DNA from: JACJXF01 sp964349045
GTDB taxonomy: Bacteria > Bacteroidota > Bacteroidia > Bacteroidales > GCA-2748055
Reading direction: 5' to 3'
DNA length: 20,192 nucleotides
Assembly: GCA_964349045.1 (NCBI GenBank)
Contig: CAYGFI010000086.1
Span: 1 to 20,192 of the forward strand
A program made the translations under genes and the position numbers. The notes under the pieces were generated by a model, which saw nothing but the letters and a program-made list of their open reading frames with translations, was not told where the DNA came from and searched no databases. Shown here piece after piece: positions 8,260-15,535 of the stretch (position 1 is the first letter of the stretch; each line of letters begins with the position of its first letter).

Positions 8260-8315
8260 CATAATTCGTAAATCATAATTCGTAAATCATAAATCATAAA
8301 TCATAAATCATAAAT
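8260..8315. repeat. Eight tandem 7-bp units, CATAAAT type
   Basis: Two copies of the 14-mer CATAATTCGTAAAT (8260-8287) are followed by four copies of CATAAAT (8288-8315), giving a 56-bp array with 7-bp period. It ends 34 bp before the elbB start, where the promoter should lie, so it may form an AT-rich promoter-proximal element. Confidence 0.88.
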
Positions 8316-8349
8316 CTTTAAGCCTAAACAAAACTAAATATAACCAATT

Positions 8350-9006
8350 ATGTCAAATCCAAAAAAAATTGCTGTTATCCTTTCCGGCTGCGGGGTATTT
8401 GATGGAGCCGAGATTCATGAAACCACACTTACCTTGTACGCCATTGCAAAGCAGGGTGCAGAGTATGAAATATTTGCTCCCGACATAGATCAGCTTCACG
8501 TAATTAATCACCTGACCGGAAAAGAAATGAAAGAGACCAGGAATGTTCTGATCGAAGCAGCCAGAATTGCCAGGGGAAACATTCAGGATTTAGCACATTA
8601 CAAAGCATCGGAATTCGACGGACTTATTTTGCCCGGTGGTTTTGGGGTGGCCAAGAATTTATCCGACTGGGTAAGCAAAGGTCCCGAATGCAATGTTCTC
8701 CCTGGCGTTGAAGCAGCTATTCTCGAAACCGTGAAGGCCGGTAAACCAATTGCAGCATTGTGTATTTCACCCGTTCTGTTTGCAAGGGTATTGGGAGATG
8801 TAGAAGTTACTGTAGGAAACGATCCTGCAAGCATTGCTGCTATTGAAGCTACAGGAGCTAAACACATCATTACCAGTCATGGTGAGATAGTGGTTGATAA
8901 AAAGTACAAGGCCGTTACGAGTCCTTGTTATATGCTGGACGCAAGGATTGACCAGATTGGTGCAGCTACCGAGAGGGTGGTAAAGGAAATGATGAAGTTG
9001 ATGTGA
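8350..9006 (+). CDS. elbB: ElbB-type glyoxalase, DJ-1/PfpI (class I glutamine amidotransferase-like) family
   Basis: A 218-residue cytoplasmic protein of the DJ-1/PfpI superfamily, closely resembling E. coli ElbB, which has weak glyoxalase activity and was linked by name to isoprenoid synthesis. The N-terminus KKIAVILSGCGVFDGAEIHE is diagnostic of the ElbB branch. The nucleophile elbow is AALCISP with Cys138, and FDGLILPGGFGVAKNL (89-104) is the conserved glycine-rich turn. VTSPCYMLDARIDQI near the C-terminus is also ElbB-like. Length and start (ATG 8350) match the family. The leader is A-rich, and a 7-bp tandem array ends 34 bp upstream. Its stop codon lies inside the first copy of a 24-bp direct repeat. 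It appears monocistronic. Confidence 0.93.
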   Translation: MSNPKKIAVILSGCGVFDGAEIHETTLTLYAIAKQGAEYEIFAPDIDQLHVINHLTGKEMKETRNVLIEAARIARGNIQDLAHYKASEFDGLILPGGFGVAKNLSDWVSKGPECNVLPGVEAAILETVKAGKPIAALCISPVLFARVLGDVEVTVGNDPASIAAIEATGAKHIITSHGEIVVDKKYKAVTSPCYMLDARIDQIGAATERVVKEMMKLM

Positions 9007-9058
9007 AAATGGGTCAATTTGAAGATTTGAAAATGGGTCAATTTGAAGATTTGAAAAT
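9004..9058. repeat. 24-bp direct repeat overlapping the elbB stop codon
   Basis: Two perfect 24-bp copies (9004-9027 and 9028-9051), each beginning TGAAAATGGGTC, are followed by the first 7 bp of a third copy (TGAAAAT). The first copy starts exactly at the elbB TGA stop. Confidence 0.9.
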
Positions 9059-9130
9059 AGGTAAATTCCTATTTAATATAAACTCAATAGTTAAAGAATT
9101 ATAAGTGACAGACTTTATGAATTTTATGAA

Positions 9131-9727
9131 CTAAATCAACCCCATCTCAATGAGTTGAATGATATATTCAATGACCTTATCTTCCTCATCAGTTTCAGGG
9201 TTATATACGGATTTCAGGTTTGAGCCGAAAATGCGTGCAACAGCCTGCCAGAATCCTGCGGAGAAGTTTCCTTTTACATCCTGAACCGCCTGATAGGTGG
9301 TATTTCCGGTTTCCCTATATACGAGTTTTATGAGAATTCTACCCTGGGTAATTGTAAGGTGTTTTAACTGGTCCTCAAATTCCGACCTGAGCTGATCCTC
9401 CGTCTGGTCAATAAATTGTTTTTTTTGACGTTCATTTCGCATCGAAGCAAGCCTTAAATCAAGGTCCTTTAGTTTATTGCCGGCTAATTTTGCATAAGGG
9501 TAAGCGGCTTTCACATTCCGGATAAGCCGACGGTATTTCCAATGCTCCCACCGACTTGCGAAAACAAGGGGATAAATATTAAGCTCAGGAATGGAAGAAA
9601 CAAGAATAGTATCGTTACCGATAATCACTGCCTTCATTACTTTAAGAGTATCCCTGCCCTCAGGTGATTGAGGGGAAGCTGAGAAGGAAATGAAAAGGAG
9701 CAATATAAGCAGGAATGTATTTTTCAT
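9131..9727 (-). CDS. DUF4294 family exported protein
   Basis: A protein of about 198 residues with a signal peptide (MKNTFLLILLLFISFSASPQ, signal peptidase I type) followed by a DUF4294 domain. The domain is recognisable from YRRLIRNVKAAYPYAKLAG, the charged helix after it, and LTITQGRILIKLVYRETGN followed by AGFWQAVARIFGSNLKSVY. The family is, as far as I know, restricted to Bacteroidota and has no established function. The exported N-terminus places it in the periplasm or cell envelope. The frame opens at a GTG (9739), but the ATG at 9727 starts the signal peptide directly and is preferred. It is preceded by its own -7 element and is separated from the T9SS gene by a terminator, so it is probably transcribed alone. 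Confidence 0.85.
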   Translation of the reverse strand: MKNTFLLILLLFISFSASPQSPEGRDTLKVMKAVIIGNDTILVSSIPELNIYPLVFASRWEHWKYRRLIRNVKAAYPYAKLAGNKLKDLDLRLASMRNERQKKQFIDQTEDQLRSEFEDQLKHLTITQGRILIKLVYRETGNTTYQAVQDVKGNFSAGFWQAVARIFGSNLKSVYNPETDEEDKVIEYIIQLIEMGLI

Positions 9728-9754
9728 AACAGTATTCACCTTAAACGCCAGGTG

Positions 9755-9827
9755 ATCAAAAAGCGTTCACAAAAATACTAAAAGGATTTTCAAATCATCA
9801 GTTACCAATTTTTTTATCAAAAAGCGT
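9755..9827. repeat. 12-bp direct repeat flanking the DUF4294 promoter
   Basis: ATCAAAAAGCGT occurs at 9755-9766 and again at 9816-9827 in the same orientation. The minus-strand -7 element at 9770-9777 lies between the copies, so they could be a pair of operator sites. This may also be chance in AT-rich DNA. Confidence 0.5.
9770..9777 (-). promoter_or_regulatory. Bacteroidota -7 element upstream of the DUF4294 gene
   Basis: On the minus strand it reads TATTTTTG, a full match to TAnnTTTG, 42 bp upstream of the preferred ATG. No -33 element at canonical spacing was found. Confidence 0.5.
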
Positions 9828-10034
9828 GCAAGTATTAATTATAAGAATAGCCAATAAATATATTTACCTGTAATAGAGCTAATTATTTAATAGGTTCTCA
9901 ATTCTTTGCTGTAATAAGTATTAGGTAATAAATACTATATGGGATTGGCCATCCCCCACCCAACCACCCTTTAATGGTGCTCATTTTTCAAAAATCAGCT
10001 GTCACACTAACTTTTTTTAAGTTGATTTTCCTTT

Positions 10035-10079
10035 AAAAACAAAAAATCCCCTGTGAACCAGCAATCGGTTCACAGGGGA
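10035..10079 (-). terminator. Rho-independent terminator of the T9SS-exported protein gene
   Basis: A perfect 13-bp stem, TCCCCTGTGAACC (10047-10059) with its complement at 10067-10079, closes a 7-nt loop. On the minus strand the hairpin is followed by TTTTTTGTTTTT. It starts 24 bp after the stop codon of the gene at 10104. This is the clearest terminator in the window. Confidence 0.93.
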
Positions 10080-10103
10080 GAAACAAGTATTTTTATGAAC
10101 AAA

Positions 10104-11762
10104 TTATCTTAAAATCATTTTAAAAGTATAGTTCTGCTTATCCGTTGCTATTCTTCCAATATAAATTCCCTTTGGAAGATTGCCGGCATGAAATTCCAAA
10201 GTTTGAAATCCCTTGTTCTTTTCACCATTATATAACTCCTTAACAAGTTTTCCTTTCAAATCATACACTGAGGCCCGAACAATTGTTTGTTCTTCAAGAT
10301 TAAAACTAATATAGGTTAAATCTGTGAATGGGTTGGGATAATTTGTCAGATTAGTTGAAACTATTGGTCTGTTAAGAACTGAGATTGTAGCATCATACCA
10401 TAGTGATCCGTTCAGAACCGGTGAACCTGCCAGAGGCTGAAAGTTTCTTTCCGGATAATTGAATGGATCATTAATTTTCAGAGAGGCAGCCTCAAAAATA
10501 GTATCATTGTGTCTTGAAGCGTCATCAAACCAGGCCTTAATATCGTCAACAGCCGGACCACCTGCAGTTTTAATCCATGAGTTGCGAACGCCGGCAATAA
10601 TTGTATTCTGAACGGTAAGAGAGTCAGATTGGGCAGAAGCCCAGCCGTTTGCCGATTCGAGATTCAAACCGTTCCCCCAGCCGGCAAATACCGAATTATA
10701 AACCTGCAGGCAAGAGCCCCTCCTGATTCTCATAGCAGAACCTGAATTATGATTCGACAAAAGAGCAGCGGGTTCAGTATTTGTTTTTGATGGGCCAAAA
10801 GCGCTGATATTACTAAAGGTAGGATTTGTTTTAGGTGTATTATTTGTGCCACTTGCATCATTGTCAGACTCAAAACCGTTAGCTGCATCTGTATCAACAA
10901 TGGTTGAATCACGGGCAATCAGGCCAAACTGAACCATTCCAACAAAACCATTATCGGTATCAAAATCGTCATCTTCGGTTTTATATGAGATAAGGTGTTT
11001 AGCATTCACTGCACCACCCCACCATTCAAAACCGTCGTCACCTGAATATGATACCTGAACATAATCAATAGTTGTACCACTGCCTACTGAGGCAAGACTA
11101 AGACCATTAATCTCATTCCCTTCAGAAACAAGGTAACCGGGGAATTCAATACGAACATATTTTAAAACCCCTGAATTATCTGCATTATCATTACCACCGT
11201 GGAAAACACCTGTACCACCCTCAGTCAGACCTTCCCCATCTGTTGTTCCGCTTGAAGAATTTGCTTTAAGGTTATTTTTTCCTTTTCCGGCAATAATTAC
11301 ACCCGCCCAGTCAGAGTTATTTCTGAAACCGGCTCCCTGATTAGAGGTGAAAACAATTGGTTGCGTACTTGTACCTTCCGCCATTATTTTTGCGCCTCTG
11401 TCAACAATTATGGCGCTTTTTGCTTCACCACGGATAATGGTTCCCGCCTGAATGGTAAGGGTTGCAGGGGACTTAACATAAACCCATCCATCGAGTTTTA
11501 TTACTCCACTCCATGTTTCATCCGCAGTAATATTAGTTGAGAGACTCGGACTAAATGCTCCATTGCCTTTTGTAAAAGTTGCTTCCGGATATTCAGTATC
11601 TACAGGGTTCCAGTTTGCCCAGCCTTCTGTCCAATCGTTTACCCCATCAAAAGCCCCGATGTAATCAACCCGGGTAAAAAAGGGATCGTTTATTTTTAAA
11701 TTCTGAGCGTTCAGTGCGAAAGCAAAAATGCTAAATGTAAGAGTGAATAAAATAATTTTCAT
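10104..11762 (-). CDS. T9SS-exported repeat protein with type A sorting tail
   Basis: A 552-residue exported protein. Residues 1-19 are a signal peptide (MKIILFTLTFSIFAFALNA). Residues 75-400 have strand-and-turn repeats of beta-helix character, with signature runs such as SGVLKYVRIEFPGY, DYVQVSYSGDDGFEWWGG, DDDFDTDNGF and NGFESDNDASG. Residues 473-552 are a type A T9SS sorting domain, starting NYPNPF and ending KMILR, so the protein should cross the outer membrane and be anchored or released at the surface. I recall relatives lying next to TonB-dependent receptors, often mislabelled as transporters. The block DPFFTRVDYIGAF..WTEGWANWNP is at the N-terminus (26-52), and LKINDPF occurs at both 22-28 and 428-434. 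It follows the receptor gene by 136 bp but has its own -7 element. The ligand or substrate is unknown. Confidence 0.85.
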   Translation of the reverse strand: MKIILFTLTFSIFAFALNAQNLKINDPFFTRVDYIGAFDGVNDWTEGWANWNPVDTEYPEATFTKGNGAFSPSLSTNITADETWSGVIKLDGWVYVKSPATLTIQAGTIIRGEAKSAIIVDRGAKIMAEGTSTQPIVFTSNQGAGFRNNSDWAGVIIAGKGKNNLKANSSSGTTDGEGLTEGGTGVFHGGNDNADNSGVLKYVRIEFPGYLVSEGNEINGLSLASVGSGTTIDYVQVSYSGDDGFEWWGGAVNAKHLISYKTEDDDFDTDNGFVGMVQFGLIARDSTIVDTDAANGFESDNDASGTNNTPKTNPTFSNISAFGPSKTNTEPAALLSNHNSGSAMRIRRGSCLQVYNSVFAGWGNGLNLESANGWASAQSDSLTVQNTIIAGVRNSWIKTAGGPAVDDIKAWFDDASRHNDTIFEAASLKINDPFNYPERNFQPLAGSPVLNGSLWYDATISVLNRPIVSTNLTNYPNPFTDLTYISFNLEEQTIVRASVYDLKGKLVKELYNGEKNKGFQTLEFHAGNLPKGIYIGRIATDKQNYTFKMILR

Positions 11763-11789
11763 AATGCTTATTTTTATGGTTTATGATAG

Positions 11790-11803
11790 CAAAAGTACTT
11801 TTG
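11790..11803 (-). promoter_or_regulatory. -7 element in a perfect palindrome, upstream of the T9SS gene
   Basis: CAAAAGTACTTTTG is a perfect 14-bp palindrome. On the minus strand it contains TACTTTTG (11797 to 11790), a full TAnnTTTG match, 27 bp upstream of the gene's ATG at 11762. Because of the symmetry, the plus strand also reads TACTTTTG (11796-11803), but no plus-strand gene follows. No -33 element is evident. Confidence 0.55.
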
Positions 11804-11898
11804 ATTTCTGCTATATAAGTTTCGGCAGGATTATCTTATCTTTAAAAAACAATGTGTTTTTCGGATACAGTTAAGAAATGATTAACTTTTGATTAAGA

Positions 11899-14781
11899 CT
11901 AAAACGTCCAGCTTATTCCGAGGGTAATTTTGCGATTAGGAATATACCTAAGTTTTGTAACTTCAATCTCATCCTTTTCACCAAAGTATTCAACCCAATG
12001 GATCGGGTTGTTGGTAAGATCTTTTATCCCAAGTTTCAGATCGAAATGCTTTCCGATTTTTTTCTCAATACTCAGATCAACTGAGTTTCTGGGAAGTTCC
12101 CATGTATGCGGATTCAAGGGTGTTCCAACAAAAACAATTCTTTTTCCGATTCGATTATAACTCAGGTTCATCACTAATCCCTGCTCTGGCTTATTGTAGT
12201 AAAGACCCAGATTTACAATATATGGAGACTGCCCTTGCATAATCCGGATTGAATCCCTTGAAAATGAAATATTGGTGTTTATTTCACTTTTAATTAAGGA
12301 GGAATTAAATACTACCGTCAGATTTTTCAATACACTTAACACCGGGACATCTTCAAGAAACATTAATGATTTTCTTGCATCGAATTCTATCCCCCGGCTA
12401 AACGCTTTTTCAGTATTATAGGGCTGGTAAACGAATTTATTTCCTGCAAGAATCTGAAATAATTCAATTGGGTTGGTAAAATCCTTATAGAATGCTGCCA
12501 GGGACAAAAGCTCTCCATGAGTCGGATACCATTCATACCGAATATCATAATTTTTAATTGTTGAAGGAACCAAATCAGAATTTCCATAGACAAGGGAATT
12601 AAGCTCAAAGTCCTCATAAAAACTAACAGAATTCTCTCTGAATTCAGGCCGGTTAATAGTTTTGCCATAGGATACGCGTATATTATGCTTTTTACCCAAC
12701 TTAAACTTCACATTTACAGAAGGAAACAGGTTTAATGTGTCTTTTCGTATATCAAGGGAATCATTAAGTACTTCATCATTCGAACCAATATCCCTGGTAT
12801 AAAAACCAGTAATCTTACGATTGTAATTTTCAAATCTTACTCCACCATAAATATCAATAATATCGCCAATAGGAAGTTTTAAGCCTGCATAACTGGCAAA
12901 AAGTGCATCAATAGCCTGGTAAGTATTTACCGGATTACTCCCATCCGCGTAAGCAAGACCGGTTATATTGATATTGCCTGGATTGTAATAGAAATTTGTA
13001 TCTGCAACCAGACTTTCGATATCCTGACTAATTCCACCTGTTAAAACGAGCCGGTTAGTTCCCCTGGGAGCTACTATTCCAACCATACGGGTATCGACAT
13101 CCCTGCTTTTATTATCAGAAAAAATGCCGGCCTTAATCTGTACCGGGTGTTCCGACAATGAGGTATAAATGTCATGGGTAATATCAAATTTCAGATTTTT
13201 ATCCGTCTCTTTAAGACTCTGGCTTAACCTTCCACCATTATAAACACTGGGTTTGTTATCTATTACAAAGAAATAAGGTATTGAATCGGGGGAGAAAATA
13301 TTGCGGGCATATGTAAACCTGCGATTGTCCGGATCATTGTTTGCTGTATAGGAAAGTCCGGTATTCCAATTAAAACGTGTTTTATTTTTATTAAAATGAT
13401 GATTACCTTCAAGCTGACCGGAATAGATAAATCTCTGGTTGAAACGCAGATTCGTACTGAGCCAGTCCTGAGAACTATTGGTGGCATACCCTTCCCGTTG
13501 AACTGTTCTGTTTTCACCCATATTATTCACGAGATTTCTTACGCCAATTCTCTGATTGTCACCAAAAATAAACAACCAGTTGTGTATTAACCCTACAGTT
13601 GCTTCCTGAACATAAGTATTATCCTTGAAAGCATATGCCATGTCGATGTCATCTGTTATTGTATTGTATGACTCATACTCATTCCTTTCAATAACATGGT
13701 AATTATTTGTGGCCTTATAGTTTAAACTGGTAAGAGTGCCAATTGAAACATTTCCGGCAACAAATCGTCTCTGGGAAATTAAATTTACAGCCTGATCCAG
13801 GAATGGATTGATATTATGAGTGTTCCAATTCTTATTAAATGCTCTGGAAATGGTCTGAAGAGAATCAATCCTGGATAAATAAGTTGGCAGGTTTGGCCAT
13901 TTATACAATTCATTCATTTTTTGGGTCGAAGGAAGCTCCTGAGGAAAATCACGCGTCCCATCATCAAAACCCAGCCGGTCATATTTCCCTCCTTTATAAG
14001 TCTGGAATTCCTTTATAAAGCTGGTATTCTGAACATATCCGGAACTGTAGGAAATTTTAAACATGTTCTTATCGGCAACTTCTTTTGTGAGAATATCTAT
14101 AACTGCTCCGGCAAAGTCCGCCGGCAATTCCGGCGCCGGGCTCTTATAAATCATTATATTTTCAATCATCCCGCTCGGAATCGCATCGAATGAAAATGAC
14201 CTTTTCGATGCTTCAAAGCTGGGTGCAGGAGAGGAATTCAGCAGAACAGAATTATATCGCTCGCTAAGCCCCCTTACAATTACAAACCTTCCATCCGTTA
14301 TCGTTATACCAGGTACTCTTTTTATAACCTCCGCTGCATCGCTGTCTTGTGATTTCTTTATCTGGTCGGCGCTAATACCATTTGCGATCAGATCAATTGA
14401 CTTGATATTCACAATCATGGAAGCCTCCGTATTGGTCCTTTTACGCGCTGTAACAGTCACTTCATCAACAGTAAGAGAAGCAGTTCCAAGTTTAACTTCC
14501 AGGAAAACAGGCTGACTACTTTCAACATCGGTTTTCAGAATTTGTTTTTCATAGGAAATATAAGAAACAACAACATTATAGGTTCCCGGTGCAACATTTT
14601 TTAATTCGAAAACACCGTCGATGTTTGTAATTGTACCGGTCAGGGTTCCCTGTATCAGAACCGTTGCACCTACAAGCGATTCCCCTGTTACTGCATCAGA
14701 AACCTTACCCTGTATGATTCCTGTATTTGAATATCCTGATGCAGATACCAGGATAAATAAAATACTTAGTAAAGTTCTCAT
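11899..14781 (-). CDS. TonB-dependent outer-membrane receptor with carboxypeptidase-regulatory-like domain
   Basis: A large outer-membrane receptor of about 960 residues. With the ATG at 14781, residues 1-18 (MRTLLSILFILVSASGYS) are a signal peptide. About 22-100 are a carboxypeptidase-regulatory-like domain, with IIQGKVSDAVTGESLVGATV and GVFELKNVAPGTYNVVVSY. About 115-235 are the plug, with DAAEVIKRVPGITITDGRF, FVIVRGLSERYNSVLLN and ELPADFAGAVIDILTKE. The rest is a beta-barrel ending in ITLGISWTF with the expected terminal Phe. It lacks the SusC/RagA signatures I know, and no SusD partner is adjacent. Instead it precedes a T9SS-exported protein on the same strand, suggesting a shared ligand. 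The frame extends upstream to ATGs at 14787, 14799 and 14814, but only 14781 or 14787 give a clean signal peptide. All the expected domains are present and the reading frame is intact. The ligand cannot be inferred. Confidence 0.93.
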   Translation of the reverse strand: MRTLLSILFILVSASGYSNTGIIQGKVSDAVTGESLVGATVLIQGTLTGTITNIDGVFELKNVAPGTYNVVVSYISYEKQILKTDVESSQPVFLEVKLGTASLTVDEVTVTARKRTNTEASMIVNIKSIDLIANGISADQIKKSQDSDAAEVIKRVPGITITDGRFVIVRGLSERYNSVLLNSSPAPSFEASKRSFSFDAIPSGMIENIMIYKSPAPELPADFAGAVIDILTKEVADKNMFKISYSSGYVQNTSFIKEFQTYKGGKYDRLGFDDGTRDFPQELPSTQKMNELYKWPNLPTYLSRIDSLQTISRAFNKNWNTHNINPFLDQAVNLISQRRFVAGNVSIGTLTSLNYKATNNYHVIERNEYESYNTITDDIDMAYAFKDNTYVQEATVGLIHNWLFIFGDNQRIGVRNLVNNMGENRTVQREGYATNSSQDWLSTNLRFNQRFIYSGQLEGNHHFNKNKTRFNWNTGLSYTANNDPDNRRFTYARNIFSPDSIPYFFVIDNKPSVYNGGRLSQSLKETDKNLKFDITHDIYTSLSEHPVQIKAGIFSDNKSRDVDTRMVGIVAPRGTNRLVLTGGISQDIESLVADTNFYYNPGNINITGLAYADGSNPVNTYQAIDALFASYAGLKLPIGDIIDIYGGVRFENYNRKITGFYTRDIGSNDEVLNDSLDIRKDTLNLFPSVNVKFKLGKKHNIRVSYGKTINRPEFRENSVSFYEDFELNSLVYGNSDLVPSTIKNYDIRYEWYPTHGELLSLAAFYKDFTNPIELFQILAGNKFVYQPYNTEKAFSRGIEFDARKSLMFLEDVPVLSVLKNLTVVFNSSLIKSEINTNISFSRDSIRIMQGQSPYIVNLGLYYNKPEQGLVMNLSYNRIGKRIVFVGTPLNPHTWELPRNSVDLSIEKKIGKHFDLKLGIKDLTNNPIHWVEYFGEKDEIEVTKLRYIPNRKITLGISWTF

Positions 14782-14889
14782 AATCATATTATAAATCATT
14801 GAAATTATATACAAAGGAAGGCTACATATCTCACTTGAATCTGAGGACTGTGTTAATTATATATTATAATTTCCGGGGAAAACAGGGTG

Positions 14890-15016
14890 AAAAACATCCA
14901 ATTATGAATCTTATCTTACCTGTATCTTTAATTAATCTTAATTCTGAGGTTAAGAGTTTTCAAAGCTTAAGCAGGCCGAACATTCTATTTGTTATCTTTG
15001 TTAATTGGATGTTTTT
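14890..15016. repeat. 15-bp perfect inverted repeat around the promoter of the YjdI-CDGSH gene
   Basis: The arm at 14890-14904 (AAAAACATCCAATTA) is the exact reverse complement of 15002-15016 (TAATTGGATGTTTTT), with a 97-bp spacer. The right arm begins 1 bp after a -7 element and covers the expected transcription start. It could be a pair of operator sites or the ends of a 127-bp miniature element; no target-site duplication is visible at the edges. Confidence 0.75.
14993..15000 (+). promoter_or_regulatory. Bacteroidota -7 element upstream of the YjdI-CDGSH gene
   Basis: TATCTTTG matches TAnnTTTG and lies 39 bp upstream of the ATG at 15040. The -33 element is not apparent. Confidence 0.55.
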
Positions 15017-15039
15017 AAATAATTCACTCTTAAAATTAA

Positions 15040-15531
15040 ATGAGCACAAGCGACAGGAAATATACCAACGGGGAAATAACAGTATTCTGGAAACCCTCCA
15101 AATGCATACATGCCACAACATGCTTCAGGGAACTGATCGAGGTTTTCAATCCGCGTAAACGACCCTGGGTGAATATGCAGGGTGCACCTACAAAAAAAAT
15201 CATCGAGGTGGTTGACAAATGTCCGACTATGGCCATTTACTGGAAGTATAACAAAGATTTAACTCCTGCGGAGCTCTCGGGGGAGTCAGATTCAGGTGTG
15301 GAAGTAACTCCGGAAGATGTATTGACTCATCAGAAAGAAGAAGAGGTTACCGGAGCCAGCATAAGCGTTATGAAGAATGGACCCTTGCTGGTTGAGGGCG
15401 AATTCAGGGTTATCGGGCCCGAAGGAAATGAGCTTAAAACCATGATCATGACCTCTTTCTGCCGGTGCGGACACTCAAAAGCCCAGCCTTATTGCGATGG
15501 GACGCATAGGAAGGTGGGGTTTCAGGGGTAG
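15040..15531 (+). CDS. Iron-sulfur protein: YjdI-type [4Fe-4S]-like domain fused to a CDGSH domain
   Basis: A 163-residue cytoplasmic protein with two metal-binding domains. Residues 10-70 match the divergent mono-cluster ferredoxin family (Fer4_19/YjdI), with Cys22, His24 and Cys28 in KCIHATTC, RRPWV-like KRPWVNMQGAP, and Cys61 in VVDKCPTMAIYW. A charged linker follows. Residues 108-163 form a CDGSH domain with the three-Cys one-His ligand set Cys141, Cys143, Cys152 and His156 in CRCGHSKAQPYCDGTH, expected to hold a [2Fe-2S] cluster. The fold pairing suggests electron transfer or cluster handling, but no substrate is known. ATG 15040 follows a -7 element by 39 bp. The downstream gene encodes a second CDGSH protein whose domain resembles this one, so the two are probably paralogues that may be cotranscribed. 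Confidence 0.9.
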   Translation: MSTSDRKYTNGEITVFWKPSKCIHATTCFRELIEVFNPRKRPWVNMQGAPTKKIIEVVDKCPTMAIYWKYNKDLTPAELSGESDSGVEVTPEDVLTHQKEEEVTGASISVMKNGPLLVEGEFRVIGPEGNELKTMIMTSFCRCGHSKAQPYCDGTHRKVGFQG

Positions 15532-15535
15532 AAAA

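Larger units (their letters stand above)
9728..10103. other. Intergenic stretch with promoter, direct repeat and terminator
   Basis: No gene is visible. From right to left on the minus strand it holds the terminator of the T9SS gene (10035-10079), an AT-rich segment with no recognised element (about 9830-10030), and a 12-bp direct repeat flanking the -7 element of the DUF4294 gene. Confidence 0.6.

Noticed and set aside
11899..14781. SusC-type receptor of a polysaccharide utilisation locus
   Set aside because: There is no SusD partner and I see no SusC/RagA signature sequences; the DUF5060 putative glycosidase is 3.4 kb away on the other strand with unrelated genes between.
14890..15016. Firm call of a miniature transposable element
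   Set aside because: The 15-bp inverted ends fit, but no target-site duplication is visible and no second copy exists in the window; kept only as an alternative.
14799..15158. Plus-strand 119-codon open frame
   Set aside because: It overlaps the starts of both the receptor and the YjdI-CDGSH gene in another frame and covers the promoter and inverted repeat; it has no domain signature.
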